From the NCBI RefSeq assembly GCF_016808335.1, contig NC_053153.1, forward strand, positions 30,077,590 to 30,141,589: a DNA stretch of 64,000 bases, given 5' to 3'. The notes below the pieces were generated by a model. That model was not told the DNA's origin, did no database searches, and saw nothing but the letters and a program-made list of their open reading frames with translations. Source of the DNA: Panicum virgatum. Taxonomy: Eukaryota; Streptophyta; Magnoliopsida; Poales; Poaceae. Positions 25,900-36,564 of the stretch are shown here, piece by piece. The position numbers were made by a program, and so were the translations under genes. Every line of letters starts with the position of its first letter. Position 1 is the first letter of the stretch.

Positions 25900-26370
25900 T
25901 AGTGGCGCTGCCATCGTCGTGCAGGAAGCTCCAGATGGCCGCGAGCCCAGGCCCGCGCACGTCGCGCTCCCAGGAGGCCGACTCCGCGGCGGGGCGGTGG
26001 CGGACGCATCCAGGCGGCCGACGGGCCAGCCCCAGTCGTCGGCCATGCGGCGGATCTTCGACACCTGCACGGCCACCAAGTCCCGCGTGCTGGCCTTGAT
26101 GTCGTCGATTGCGGCGCGGAAGCTCCTGCGCCCCGCGAAGTGGCCGCCCAGCTCGTGGACGCCGATGGCCTTGCCCAGCCCCGCGTGCGCGGCGCGAACG
26201 GCGGGGGTGGTCGCGGCGAAGTACTCGCGGAGCTCCTCTACCATTCCGGCGCCCACCATGTTGTCCACGCGACAATCGAGGTACTCCACCAGCAACGCCT
26301 CCTCGACGTTGACCCAGAGAAGGCAGCACAGGAAGCCGACCCAGAGAAGGCAGCACAGGAAGCGGAGCAC
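25900..26370 (-). pseudogene. captured isopentenyltransferase (IPT), C-terminal fragment
   Basis: The minus strand reads FLCCLLWVNVEEALLVEYLD, NMVGAGMVEELREYF, GLGKAIGVHELGGHF, FRAAIDDIKASTRDLV, QVSKIRRMADDWGWPVGRLD and, after a frame change near 26000, SASWERDVRGPGLAAIWSFL. This is the C-terminal third of plant adenylate isopentenyltransferases, which start cytokinin synthesis (DMAPP plus ADP/ATP). The N-terminal P-loop GxTGxGKS and substrate pocket are absent, so it cannot be an enzyme. A 24-bp tandem duplication (26315-26362) doubles the FLCCLLWV segment. The frame stays open on minus from 26517 to 25339 (392 codons), running antisense through the RING-type fragment. Confidence 0.75.
26315..26362. 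repeat. 24-bp tandem duplication in IPT fragment
   Basis: GACCCAGAGAAGGCAGCACA plus four more bases occurs twice in succession. It duplicates eight codons without shifting the frame. Confidence 0.85.
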
Positions 26371-26639
26371 GGGGCGGCGGCGGCGGAGGAGGACGAGAAG
26401 GGGCCGCGGCAGGCGAATGCGATTGCGCTGCCTCTCTGTTGGAGCTGGTCGGATGAGAGGGGAATGGAAACTACTATTCACACGAGGCAAAGGCTCATTT
26501 GCCTTCCAATTTTGCACATCGTTGTTGGAGTCTGTCTAAGCAAAAACAATCCCGCCATTGTTGCTGAGTACTCGATTTTTTTGGATAAAATGTTCACTAG
26601 TACAGTAGTACAAAGATGGTTTTTTTATCTTTGATATTT

Positions 26640-26990
26640 ATCTTGACCACAGTTGGGCTGGGGACTGATCTAGGCATTAGTCCCGGGTCCAACGGCTAGT
26701 GTAAGTGGTCAGAAGGACTCTTTAGTCTCAGTTGGGGTCTGGAGATACCAACCGAGATTAAAAGTTCAAATCTTTTAATCCCACCAATCCAGACTAAAGG
26801 GATCCTCCACGGGTTAGTTCCAAACGAACCTATTCCAACTAAAGTAACATGTGCTATATAAGTGGGATGGTAAAGAAGTTATGCACAAGGCCAAAGGTCT
26901 CAAGTTCAAGTCTTAGCAGAGTAATTTCTTTGTATTGCACAGATCCTCGTAGTCCTGTTACTGTAACAAGGACAAATGTGCGGCTTTGCC
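26640..26990. mobile_element. degraded TIR-element remnant with tRNA-like cassette
   Basis: Words such as GGGACTGATCTAGGCATTAG, AACCGAGATTAAAAG and AGACTAAAGGGATCC resemble subterminal repeats of CACTA-type MITEs of grasses. Near 26868 GGGATGGTAAAGAAG and CAAGTTCAAGTCTT look like tRNA A- and B-box derivatives, a cassette also seen in the CACTA MITE at 36.9 kb. Ends could not be fixed. Confidence 0.4.
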
Positions 26991-27028
26991 GCGCTATCCA
27001 TGGAGGAGACTAGAAATTACATTTTATT

Positions 27029-27369
27029 TTTGGCCGTGTTTGGTTTAGGTTGAAAAAAATTCGCGAAAACTTTTTGTACTTTTGACCACTAATTTAGAGT
27101 ATTAAATAAAGTCTAATTACAAAACCACTTGTAGGACCCTGGTACATTCGCGAGACCAAGCTAATGAGGCTTTTTTGACCACATGATTAGAGGATGATCA
27201 CTGTACAATCACTGTAGCAAATCATGGATTGATTACCGTCATTAGATTCGTCTCGAAAAGTTACACCCATCCGTGGAAAGGTTTCACAAATAAATTTCAT
27301 TTAGTACTCCATGCATGCATTCGTCTTTTTGTGAAAATCTTTTCGTGGTGTAACCCAAACACGGCCTTT
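27029..27369. mobile_element. MITE with GGCCGTGTTTGG termini
   Basis: The left end GGCCGTGTTTGGTTT (27032) mirrors the right end AACCCAAACACGGCC (ending 27366). The flanks are TTT on both sides (27029-27031, 27367-27369). The interior has the common grass words TTAGATTCGTCTCGAAAAG and CACTGTAGCAAATCATGG. 335 bp, non-coding. Confidence 0.75.
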
Positions 27370-27780
27370 GTGGTTTATTGGAGAGTCATGATATTTACAG
27401 TAGCAACACTGAAATTGAGAAATTCCATACAATCAGTTGCTGAGGAAATTTCCAGAAGTTCTTAGGTGTGATCTTGACAGCGAGGTAAAGCTGAATGTGA
27501 GCAAGCTGGACAGTGACAGGGAAATAAATGGGAAAACCCTGCAGACTCTCTTCTGAGGAATCCGAAAGTTTTAAACTATAGTATTTATTGCAGATTGTAT
27601 GGCCCAGTGCACCCGTTGTTGGGTTAGGTTCTAGTGTTCTGTTCTGCAGGACCACATGAATGTTCAGAAACTTCAGAGGGCATTCCATTGGCTACGGGAA
27701 AATTGAGATGACATTGTTTATACTTATGGCTCTATAGTGTTGATGGGGAGGAAGGGCTGCTGCAACCGCTCTCTCATCGA
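27370..27780. other. intergenic, nothing recognised
   Basis: Short open frames only. Neighbouring LINE sequence starts at about 27780; whether this part also belongs to an old LINE cannot be seen. Confidence 0.4.
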
Positions 27781-27783
27781 ATT

Positions 27784-28005
27784 TCTGGACAGAGTCTCTC
27801 CTTGTACGCTAATGATGTCGCTATTTTTATCAAACCTGTTGATGAAGAGCTACAGGTCACAAGGGAAATTCTCAATGTCTTTGGTAAGACCTCTGGGTTG
27901 CAAACGAATCTCCACAAGAGTAACATCATTCCCATCCATTGTGAAGATAACTCCCTGTCGGCAGTAAGTGCTAACCTCCCATGTCCCATATCTGAATTTT
28001 CTTGC
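27784..28005 (+). pseudogene. L1-type LINE reverse-transcriptase fragment
   Basis: The frame reads LYANDVAIFIKPVDEELQVT then ILNVFGKTSGLQTNLHKSNI and LPCPISEF. This is the RT palm region of plant L1-like elements around the catalytic YADD box, here mutated to YAND. About 70 residues survive, followed by unrelated AT-rich DNA. Confidence 0.75.
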
Positions 28006-29085
28006 ACAAAAACCCTATACTTTTAGCAAAATCAACCCGCAATTCGGACTCCTGTCATAGGTATTTTTGTCAAAACCCCCACAACTTTTATCAAACTGAA
28101 CCTGTGGTCCAACTTTCATGGTTTAGTGAAATCTGCATAGAGCCCTTAAGTTTTCATGAAATCAACCCGCAATCCTGGTCCTCTCAGCAAATTTTTTAGA
28201 AGAATCCTCAGATTTCAATTAAATTAAACCACAATCCGTTCCATTCGTTACTTATACACGGGCAACATTATATGTACAATTTGAACACCAAAACATGTTA
28301 AAATGAAAATTTTTCATTCGTTACTTATACACGAGCAACATTATACATACAATTTGAACACCAAAACATGTTTAAATCAAAATTGTTTAATATAAAATTT
28401 GATGAAACAAATTCAAGAACTAAAGTTTATATAGAGAAAATTTTAAAATTCAAAATGCTCTTACAATTCATTTGCACAAATGCTTACATGTGATCCATTG
28501 TACCTATAATTTGGACACCAAAATATCTTCAAATAAAAAAATGTTCAATACAAAACTTTCTCATAATTTCAAAATATACAACTTTATTATTTAGTATAGA
28601 ATAAAATTCAAAGTGCTTTCAAAAAATTATTGAATACAAACATTGCTCAAAATTTTAAAATTTAAAGCTTTCCTACACAACAAAATTGTTATTCAAAATG
28701 TTTTCGTAATTCATTCAACATAAGATCCTATTTTACTTAAAATATAATATCATAGCACCATTTTTCTATCGTTTCTCATGCTACCAAAAACGCATCATAT
28801 TTCAATATAACCACTACTTACTTACAAAAATGCCGCCACCTATTTCTCGATTACAGCTAATTGTGCTCCGAACTCCCTAATAAATAATTTTACCTCTCCT
28901 TTCACCACAATAAATATAGCAAAAAATATCATAGATTCATTTCGATACCCAAAATAATATACTACTTAAATAGTGGCATCATGACAATAGAATGCCCAAT
29001 ATATATACTAAGTGCAACAGCGCAAGATGCAGACCATGACAACTATACGAAAATAATGAAGCGATGGATTTATCGAACCTACGTT
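28006..29085. other. AT-rich repeat-derived DNA
   Basis: No gene. A unit of about 76 bp is duplicated in tandem at 28246-28395 (TTCGTTACTTATACACG... twice, with AACACCAAAACATGTT in both). The region around 28010-28210 has repeated AAATCAACCCGCAAT words, typical of an eroded MITE. Confidence 0.5.
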
Positions 29086-29087
29086 GC

Positions 29088-29089
<2 letters not shown>

Positions 29090-29164
<75 letters not shown>
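29090..29164. repeat. (AT)n microsatellite
   Basis: About 37 uninterrupted AT units. Tyr-Ile frames on both strands are artefacts of it. Confidence 0.95.
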
Positions 29165-29166
<2 letters not shown>

Positions 29167-30515
29167 CTACATACAATAATTACTATATGCTTAAACTAAA
29201 GTGTAAAGTCTGTATCAACTGTAATACAACGTCACGAGAAAATTTGTCACGAGATTTCCTTGGAATCTTGCTTACTACCTCTGATATGCTTTCCTTCCTC
29301 TTTTATAGAAACAAACGATAAATGCTCAATTTATATGATCCACAATTTTGTATTTAACTAGACAAATATGTATGTGCATTGTTACAGATAAAGTTGGTAT
29401 AAGTATCAGATACATATAGTTGCACATGCGTTAATTTGTAGGGATCTACATGATCGAGTCATAGATACAGGGCTAGTCTAACTTGCATACGGGTGGACTA
29501 TGTTAACGACACAAGACGGACCAAACCAAAAATTTAGCCAGAAACCTTACTCGCTTTAGAAATAGATATAGATACGTAACTTTATCAAAGTACCATGGAC
29601 TATTTGCAGGCGATCAGAATCCATGAATTACCTAAACATAATATTACCATAAATGTCTCAAATGTGTATAGCTCTGTTTAAAATAGATCTCCATTCACAT
29701 CAAAAGAGTGAAACAGTAGTCTAATGCTTCATATTCTCCCACCAAAAAATATTGGCTCAACTCTTTGCCGCGCCAAGTTTCTAGTGTTAGTTGTATTGGG
29801 ATGAGATTATTAGAGAACTATAAAAATATCTCCCCCAATAACTCATGAAAGTGGTATTAGGATATCCCAGTAATATGTTATTGGAGATGTTTATTGGGGA
29901 CATAATGATTAATTGATTATTGTGTGTCCAATATCGCTGCTAAAGCAAAGGCCCCTGATTCATTATTTAGTTCTTCTTGTTTTTCAAAAAAAAATATTTA
30001 GTTATTGCTGAAAATAATAATACATACATGAAAAAATTCTAAAAGAATTTGGAAATGGTAAGAAAGAGGCGTTGACATGCTTCATGGTAAGATAAGAATT
30101 CTCTAGAATTAGATATCTTGCATAGTTGAATAAGGATGAGAAAAATTCTAGAATTAGATATTTTATAAAGAAGAGCGTGGAAGTTGCCACATTGGAACAC
30201 CTATAAGCACCTATAAATAAATGTGCTCTCCTTGCCTATTGCCACACGATGGCAAGATGTTTTAAGTAGGAGATGACAAGATGGCATAGTGTGGTTGTGT
30301 TATGGTATGGTCCATAAGAGTGTAAGATTTTTGTTTTGTGCTAAATTATAGTGAATAAAGGGTTGAGTTATCATGTATAGAGTTTTTTTTTGAGAAAATC
30401 ATTTATAGAGTTGATGTTGTGCAAGTTGGTCTATAGATTGGTAACTTAGTTATAATATTTTTGCATATGTTAAGATGGTGTAGTGTAGCTATGTTATGGT
30501 AGAAACCATCTTGAA
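29165..30515. other. AT-rich intergenic, nothing recognised
   Basis: No gene or complete element. Words around 30255-30330 (GATGGCATAGTGTGGTTGTG, TTATGGTA) recur in altered form around 30475-30510, suggesting an old duplication leading into the inverted repeat that follows. Confidence 0.4.
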
Positions 30516-30642
30516 TGTTTAAATAATATTCCAAGTCAGCTGACAATAGAGTTGTCATGTTTAATATTATTCACTACAACTTAGCATATGCAAGATTCTT
30601 GTGTTGTGCTAAGTTATAACGACTTGGAATATTATTTAAACA
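30516..30642. repeat. perfect 22-bp inverted repeat (hairpin)
   Basis: The arm at 30516-30537 (TGTTTAAATAATATTCCAAG plus TC) is exactly complementary to 30621-30642. The 83-bp interval holds ACAACTTAGCATATGCAAG and TTGTGCTAAGTTATAACG, partly self-complementary. No coding sequence. The right arm overlaps the first copy of the direct repeat that borders the telomeric tract. Confidence 0.8.
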
Positions 30643-30751
30643 TGCAAGATGATTTCAACTTTGATCAACTGGTTTAGGGTTTAGGGTATAGGGTTTAGGG
30701 TTTAGGGTTTAGGGTTAGGGTTTAGGGTTTAAACGTGCAAGATGATTTCAA
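30635..30751. repeat. interstitial telomeric repeat between direct repeats
   Basis: About eight TTTAGGG units (30671-30730, with variants TATAGGG and TTAGGG) match the plant telomere repeat, TTTAGGG strand on plus. A 24-bp word, TTTAAACRTGCAAGATGATT plus TCAA, stands at 30635-30658 and 30728-30751 with a single difference. The 12 bp CTTTGATCAACT separates the left copy from the tract. Confidence 0.85.
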
Positions 30752-31190
30752 GACTGATTTTTCTTTGCTTGGTATGTTAAAAGCCAGCAATACCATTAGG
30801 TGAGAATATGCAAGCTATGGTTGGGTTACAAGAATGGAGAACCTCAAACTAGAACTCTTGAGCGACAAGTGATAGGCCTTAGGGTTAATGATCATTTCAC
30901 TCTACAAACCTATGAAATAAATAGGAATTTACACTGATTGAGGCGAAGAGTTATTCTTCTAGAGGCTCTTCGGCTTGAGGGTGAATCCGTTATCACTTTC
31001 TTCAGTATAAGGTTGTCCCAAGCTTCTCTGTTACTGCTCGTGCCTCTATCCTAGCAGGCATTGCTCATGGGATTTGACTTGAGGAAGAGACCATTGAAGC
31101 AAGAGTTTTCTTTATTATTATAGATGCTCAAGTAGGTCATGGCATGTATCCATATGAGTGGGCTAAGTATTGACTCAGATGGATGATCCA
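30752..31190. other. degraded plus-strand coding-like DNA
   Basis: Scattered readable pieces such as KVVPSFSVTARASILAGIAH and EEETIEARVFFIIIDAQVGH GMYPYEWAKY appear in one frame broken by stops. This looks like an old transposon-borne gene but I do not recognise the family. Confidence 0.3.
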
Positions 31191-31465
31191 GAGGTAGTCC
31201 ATGCTCTTGAGTTCTAGATTGGTGCATGTAGTTGATGTTCCTGCTGCTGAGGTTGGTCCAACCCTGGAGGTCCAGCAGCTTGGTGCGGCTGATGTTCTTG
31301 CAGGTGAGGTTGGTCCAGCAATGGAGGGCTAGCTGGTTCCATCTGGGGAGGCAGAGGTTCTGCACCCTGTAAACCCAAGCGATGATGATGATGATGATCC
31401 TGCTGATAAAGAGGAATTCTCCAAAGATAATGACATATCCGGAGAGAAGCCATTGAATATAATGT
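31191..31465 (+). pseudogene. decayed acidic ORF with VGP repeats
   Basis: On plus one frame reads VDVPAAEVGPTLEVQQLG, AADVLAGEVGPAMEG, stop, LVPSGEAEVLHPVNPSDDDD and DPADKEEFSKDNDISGEKPL. A unit of about 45 bp giving DV(P)A(A/G)EVGP is repeated. The Asp run comes from a (GAT)n microsatellite at 31379-31398. It resembles the acidic tail of a transposon-encoded protein; no family is assigned. The His-rich frame on minus is a shadow of the same microsatellite. Confidence 0.35.
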
Positions 31466-32700
31466 GATTTGGCTTAAGATAAGCTAACTAGAGGCAAGAT
31501 GGAGGAAGTGAGACATGATGAAGAATTAGTTTTCAGAGGACATTCTTTTTAATACTATTTAGCTGCTTCATTTTTTTAGTTCTGAGTCAGCTATTTCCAA
31601 ATCAGTAGTTGCAATAGATTTGAGAGTCTGATGTGAGGCAGGATGAAGAGATAAGACATTGTTATGTAAAATAGCACTGGCAACCGCAGCAGCACCAGCT
31701 TTTTTGTAGTTGATGGCAGACATTGTGTTAGTTCATGCATACATTATCTAGAGCCAAACAAATACTATTTGTAAAAGAGTTGTAATAAATATAGCCAACA
31801 CCTGAATGATCTATGGTACTTCAATCGTTTTCTCTTATTTTTTTGAGGGGTTCGAGGGGAGGGGGAGGATGAGAATCTTGTTATGTTATGGGATTGTTGC
31901 GGCCATGACTGTCTTATCATCCACCATTACCCTGCCATATTTCCAAATATAAAGGTGAAAAATGCAGAAGGTGGTAAAAATACGGTGGTATGAATCTGTA
32001 ACTTGCGTGCTTCCAATTGATAGATTTCTTTACAATTCCTCATACTTGTAATCTGGTTTGTATCCGATGTAAGATTTACTATATACTTTTTAGAGTTGTG
32101 TTCAAATAGATTGGTCAAAATCCATTGTCTAATTCTAGTGACCTATCATTTTTTTTTGTAAATTCACTCAAAAAGGGAAAAAGGTCATTTGCATTTGGAT
32201 ATGTTTAGTGTGCACTTTCCTAATTGTTCTACATGCTAATGCCTATTGAGCAAGGGTAGGTTTTGAAACTATTCATTGATTTATATTTCTATGAGAATAG
32301 ATAACATCAGGTTTAGGGTTTGTATATCAGAAATTCATGGTGCTCCGAAGAGATCAAATCCATTAAAGTCATAGGAATAAATGTCCATCGGTGACAGGAT
32401 CGCGGATCGTCCAAACATTGCATGCCCGTAGGAGAACATTTACGGAACTAAAAGCTCACAAAATTTAGAGCAAGCAAACAAATCATATACCTGTAAGGGT
32501 CATAGGATATGGCTTCTTCTCTCTGCATATACTCATAGATTTGTAGCTAAGTTCCAGCACCATTGCCTGTGCGTCCGACCAGGACGGCACCATTCAGAAG
32601 AAGCGCTCGTGCTGCCTCGAGCCCTCAATCTTGGCACGTGTTTTTCGAGCCGCTAGCAAGGTGTGGAGGCAGTGCGGCAGCGAGGCAGACAGAGGAAGGT
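31466..32700. other. intergenic, nothing recognised
   Basis: AT-rich with homopolymer runs. No gene, RNA or element boundary could be supported. Confidence 0.4.
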
Positions 32701-33470
32701 GCACGAGGTTTTATTACAATTACTCTAATAGTATATCAATAGAAGTTTGACTTGAAATATCCTTGCGTTGACAGCAGCACCACCACCAGCAGCTAGAGCT
32801 TGCATGACCAACACGTGTGTGTACGTATCCAGCACCACTGGGATTTGCATCAGCGAGACGCAGGAGCAACAGATGAGCAGACAAAGGTGCGACCCACCCA
32901 TTCATCGAAGGTGGGGCCCAAAGCCGCCTGAACCCCAGACACGAGAACCACCGACGAGACACCAGCGTCGAACCCACTGTCGGCCAGGTCCTGCAATCAG
33001 CCCAAGTCCCATGAAGTGCGCCACGACCACGAAGTACGCCGCGACCATGAAGTTTACCAGACGAGCGAGCAAGAGGATGTTGGTGTAAACCTGACATCAT
33101 GAGTCACTGAAGACACATTCAGATGGTGAGCAAGGAGCGGAGGCGGGAAGCAGCGAGATTGAATTGGTGACCGCGCCCACATTCAGGCAGTTTCTGAAGA
33201 ATGTGTTGTCAGCGACATGTATTCTTTTTAGCAGTTTTCTTGTGCTAAGTTGTGTGTGTTAAGCTCTGGTATAAAGAGCTGGATGTACGTGGTGTTGTGT
33301 ATAGCATTGAAATGCCGGTTAGGCACTTTGTATCGTGAACCATCAATAGTAAAAAAGGGCACTGTCTCTCGGGCGTCCTCCGGGCAGTTGCCATCGCCAA
33401 GCTCTGTGCTCATGTGTGCAATCTCTTGATTCTTGTTCTTGTGATCCAATCCAGTCACCATACAATGTGT
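32701..33470. other. GC-rich low-copy DNA, no assignable gene
   Basis: A minus frame of 126 codons (33100-32720) and another of 82 (33476-33228) are open. One alternative minus frame reads hydrophobic (LLARLVNFMVAAYFVVVAHF), which could be a membrane-protein fragment. None matches a family I know, so none is called. Confidence 0.3.
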
Positions 33471-33472
33471 GA

Positions 33473-34736
33473 TCAAGATCCTAGACCAACATCTGGCATC
33501 AGAGCCTTGATCATGCCCTGGTCCACTTCCTGCACTTCTGACGTGAACATATTTGTATAGAACTCCCTTACCATCTCCTTCATCTTTCCCAAGTCCTCAT
33601 GTTTCACTCCTTGATCATCCACTAGCCCCTTGATCATATTCTTCCTTCTGCAGGCTGAAGCAAATTGGTGGAAAAAATTAGTATTGTGATCCCCATGCTT
33701 AAGCCATTTTGCTCTTGCCCTTTGGACCCATTTCAATTCCTCCTGCTCCAGGAGTAGCTCTATGCGAAGCAGAATCTCCTTTTGAGATGCTGCCAATTCC
33801 TCAGTCATTAAACCACGCCTCAGGCGCTCCAAATCCCTTTTTAATTTCTTCATTCTCTCGACCGGTTTCTTTAGAACTTCCCGATCCCAAATATGCAAAT
33901 CCTCATGAACCTCCGTAACTTTTCTCATCAAAGGACCCTGACCCATTGCCGACGCGCCAGCCCAGGCCGCCTAAACAATCTCCCCCACCGTCTCTTCATT
34001 TAGCCATATAGCTTCAAATCTTTTAGTCCTCTCTCCACCTGAATACTATCCCTGGGCCCCTTCTGTGTCGACCACCAAAGGTCAGTGGTCCGATTTCACC
34101 ATCTCCCCATTCTTTAGCTGAGCGCTAGGGAATAAAAGGTTACACTGAGTATTTGCAACACCATGATCCAATCGTTCTCTGATCTGCCCTCTTTGCCAAG
34201 TGAATTTATCTCCCGTAAATAGAATATCAGCTAGCTTGCAATCCATTGAGGAATTCCGGAAAGCTTGAAGCTGAACTTGCGATCTTGCTCTACCTCCTTC
34301 TTTCTCATGATGAAACAAAATCTCATTAAAATCGCCAAGCATCAACCAAGGAAGATCTGAACCATTATGCAGAGAGCGCATAGTCTCCCAAGTCACGTGT
34401 TTATGCTCCCACCTCGGCTCCCCATATATACTCGTTAGTCTCCACTCCTTCTCCTCTTTTATAATAACGTCAACATAGTAATTTGACACATTCTGAAATT
34501 GAATAGAGAATTCCTTCTTCCAAATCAACAATAGACCTCCGCCTCGCCCATCACTTTCATGAATGATGAGATGGTCGCATCCCAACCTTCTCTTGAGCTT
34601 TCCTGCCTTCATTTTATCCAAATATGTCTCAGACAGAAAAAAACACATATGGTTTCTCCCGCCTCTGGATTTCCAGAAGCGCACGCACTGCTCGGGCACT
34701 AGCAAGGTCCTGGCAGTTCCAGGCCAAGATTTTCAT
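33473..34736 (-). pseudogene. LINE ORF2 endonuclease part
   Basis: From ATG at 34736 the frame starts MKILAWNCQDLASARAVRAL (apurinic-type endonuclease start). It shifts, then continues CFFLSETYLDKMKAGKLKRR, GRGGGLLLIWKKEF, LPWLMLGDFNEILFHHEKEG and REERLDHGVAN-like QIRERLDHGVANTQCNLLFP, ending at SDH. From 33946 the linker MGQGPLMRKVTEVHEDLHIW to KWLKHGDHNTNFFHQFASA follows. The catalytic Glu, Asp/Asn and His of the nuclease can be seen, but the RT is absent. Confidence 0.75.
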
Positions 34737-34859
34737 TGTGCCTGGTCACTCTCCTCGAAGGAGAGCGCCGATCTTGCATTAGGTTTTGTTACCTCATCAT
34801 CATCTCCATCAACACCACTCCTCCTTGGTCTTTTCTTCTCCTACTCCTAAAGAGGGTTT

Positions 34860-35858
34860 ACGGTTGAAACCTGCTAGGTCGAATTCAGAAGGTTAACCTG
34901 CATAGCCACTCTTCCCGTGCCATCTCCCACCGTTGCACCAATCTCCTCGTGCGCCAATTCCATATCTACAGCTTCATCATCATCAAAGCCATCACCACAG
35001 CCTCCTCCTCCTCTTCCTCGCCCTCTACCATGCCCCCCTGCCCCTTCCTGATCGTGCATCTTCCCTTCTCGGAGTTGCCAGGAAAGGTACCCGCAGCCAA
35101 TCACCCCAACCACAGCTCTTCTTGCTATGGATTCCATCACCACACTCTGTAACTTCGTGGCCCAAACACCAACAAAAGAAGCAGAAGGCAGGCAGCTTCT
35201 CATATTGAACAAGGAATTTCATTTTTTTTTCTATGAGTGTGACTGGCACCATACGCACTAGCGGTTTCCTAAGCTCCACCCCAACCCTAGCTCGCAGATT
35301 TGGCGTAGGATTAATTCTCCCTTCGTTTACCACCACCGTGATGGGATCTCCCACCTTCTTCGCTACCCTTTCTGCCAAATCCTTCTTTTTCATGAGAACC
35401 TCTGGAGCCCCTTGAATTCTTAGCCAAATTGGAATTTTGTCCAGCTTATACGCGTGGATATTAGAGAAGGCATCATATTCTTCCATCACAATCGGCGATC
35501 ACCGGAATAGCCAGGGACTTCCTTCCATTACCCTCGACCAATCAACAAGGCAGTGGAGTTGTACCAAGAAAAGATTTGGACCCAGAACCTTGAACGTCAC
35601 TTCTTTCACCGCCGCCCATGCGTTCCTCAGGGCGCTGAATAGCGCCGCATGGCTGAAGGGTTTTGACGTATGAACCCTATAAAGGGCTAGCCATCTGATC
35701 TCCTTGGCAAGCTCCTCAATTTCACCTGACAAATCAAGCTATTCCTCTTCTTCTCCTTGGAGCTTCAGACTTCCCAGCCGTTCCTCCAGGCTAGGTGGCC
35801 TTCCTTCCTCTTCCGTCGCCATCCCGTTCCCCTTCGAACCTTCCGGTTGCGCCGCCAT
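34860..35858 (-). pseudogene. LINE ORF1 (DUF4283/CCHC-type nucleic-acid-binding)
   Basis: From ATG at 35858: MAAQPEGSKGNGMATEEEGR, a TAG after GEEEE, then SGEIEELAKEIRWLALYRVH and ALRNAWAAVKEVTFKVLGPN (DUF4283 style). After a frame step near 35495 come IHAYKLDKIPIWLRIQGAPE and LPAFCFFCWCLGHEVTECGD, the CCHC knuckle in which one Gly is replaced. A second frame step follows near 35210. ORF1 proteins coat the element RNA. Two or three lesions make it non-functional. Confidence 0.7.
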
Positions 35859-36003
35859 GCAGGGACCTCTGAGAGCTCGGAGACTTGTAGATGCAAGGGT
35901 GTTACACGATCTCACAGTTTTTTTTTTGGGAGATCACATCGATCTCGCCCGAAAATAGGTGGACTCCGGCATCGCCGCCAAAGGAAGAAGAAACCCTAGA
36001 ATA

Positions 36004-36564
36004 GGGGGCATCGCGAGTTGACACGTTTTCACACCATTCATCCAATTGGCTGTGGAGAGTTACTTCAATTTCAGCTTGCCAACGTGAAAGGTTGCTGTAA
36101 CTTATCATTGTTTAATATCTGGCACCGGCGCGAGTACATGCTTCGCTCCCATTTTTTCATGCATCGGATGGAGTTGGCACTTCTTGCTGCAGTGTGCTGA
36201 GTGATGCTTAAATCTTCTCTCCTATTTAGGCATCACTCTAGTGATGCATTGTGGAGGGCCTTACAATTTATACCAATTTATATCAATCAATCAGCGTCCA
36301 ACTTTGTACGAATTGAATTTTATGAGAATTCGGTAAAAATCTCACAAGAAATGATTTAATGCGCCAAGATAGAAATATAAGATAGGAAAGTCTAGTGGTC
36401 TAAATGGGTCCTAAACCTCATTTTTAAGTTTCGTTATGTCAGCCTAGTGGACTATAAGAAACAAAATTATACAGTGTTTCGTCACAACAAACATACACTA
36501 TAGGTTCAAAGTGCACATGTAGCAAAGCAATGCTCACAATGTTCGTGTTCACCCTTTGAGGAGG
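36004..36564. other. intergenic with a small hairpin
   Basis: GAGTGATGCTTAAA at 36199 faces TTTAGGCATCACTC at 36225, 13 of 14 pairs, with a 12-nt loop. Otherwise no feature was recognised. Confidence 0.45.

Larger units (their letters stand above)
33473..36003 (-). mobile_element. L1-type LINE, 5' half present, RT half missing
   Basis: The minus strand runs from a GC-rich leader through ORF1, then ORF2 endonuclease and the linker before RT. At about 33475 similarity stops, before the reverse transcriptase. LINE copies normally lose their 5' end; this one kept it and lost the 3' end, so a later deletion or rearrangement is likely. No poly-A tail or TSD could be identified. Confidence 0.7.

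Noticed and set aside
28979..29321. Tyr-Ile repeat ORFs on both strands
   Set aside because: They are translations of the (AT)n microsatellite; the same holds for 44447-44731.
31214..31453. His/Gln-rich 79-codon minus ORF
   Set aside because: A product of the (GAT)n tract read on the wrong strand; the plus frame is the more protein-like one.
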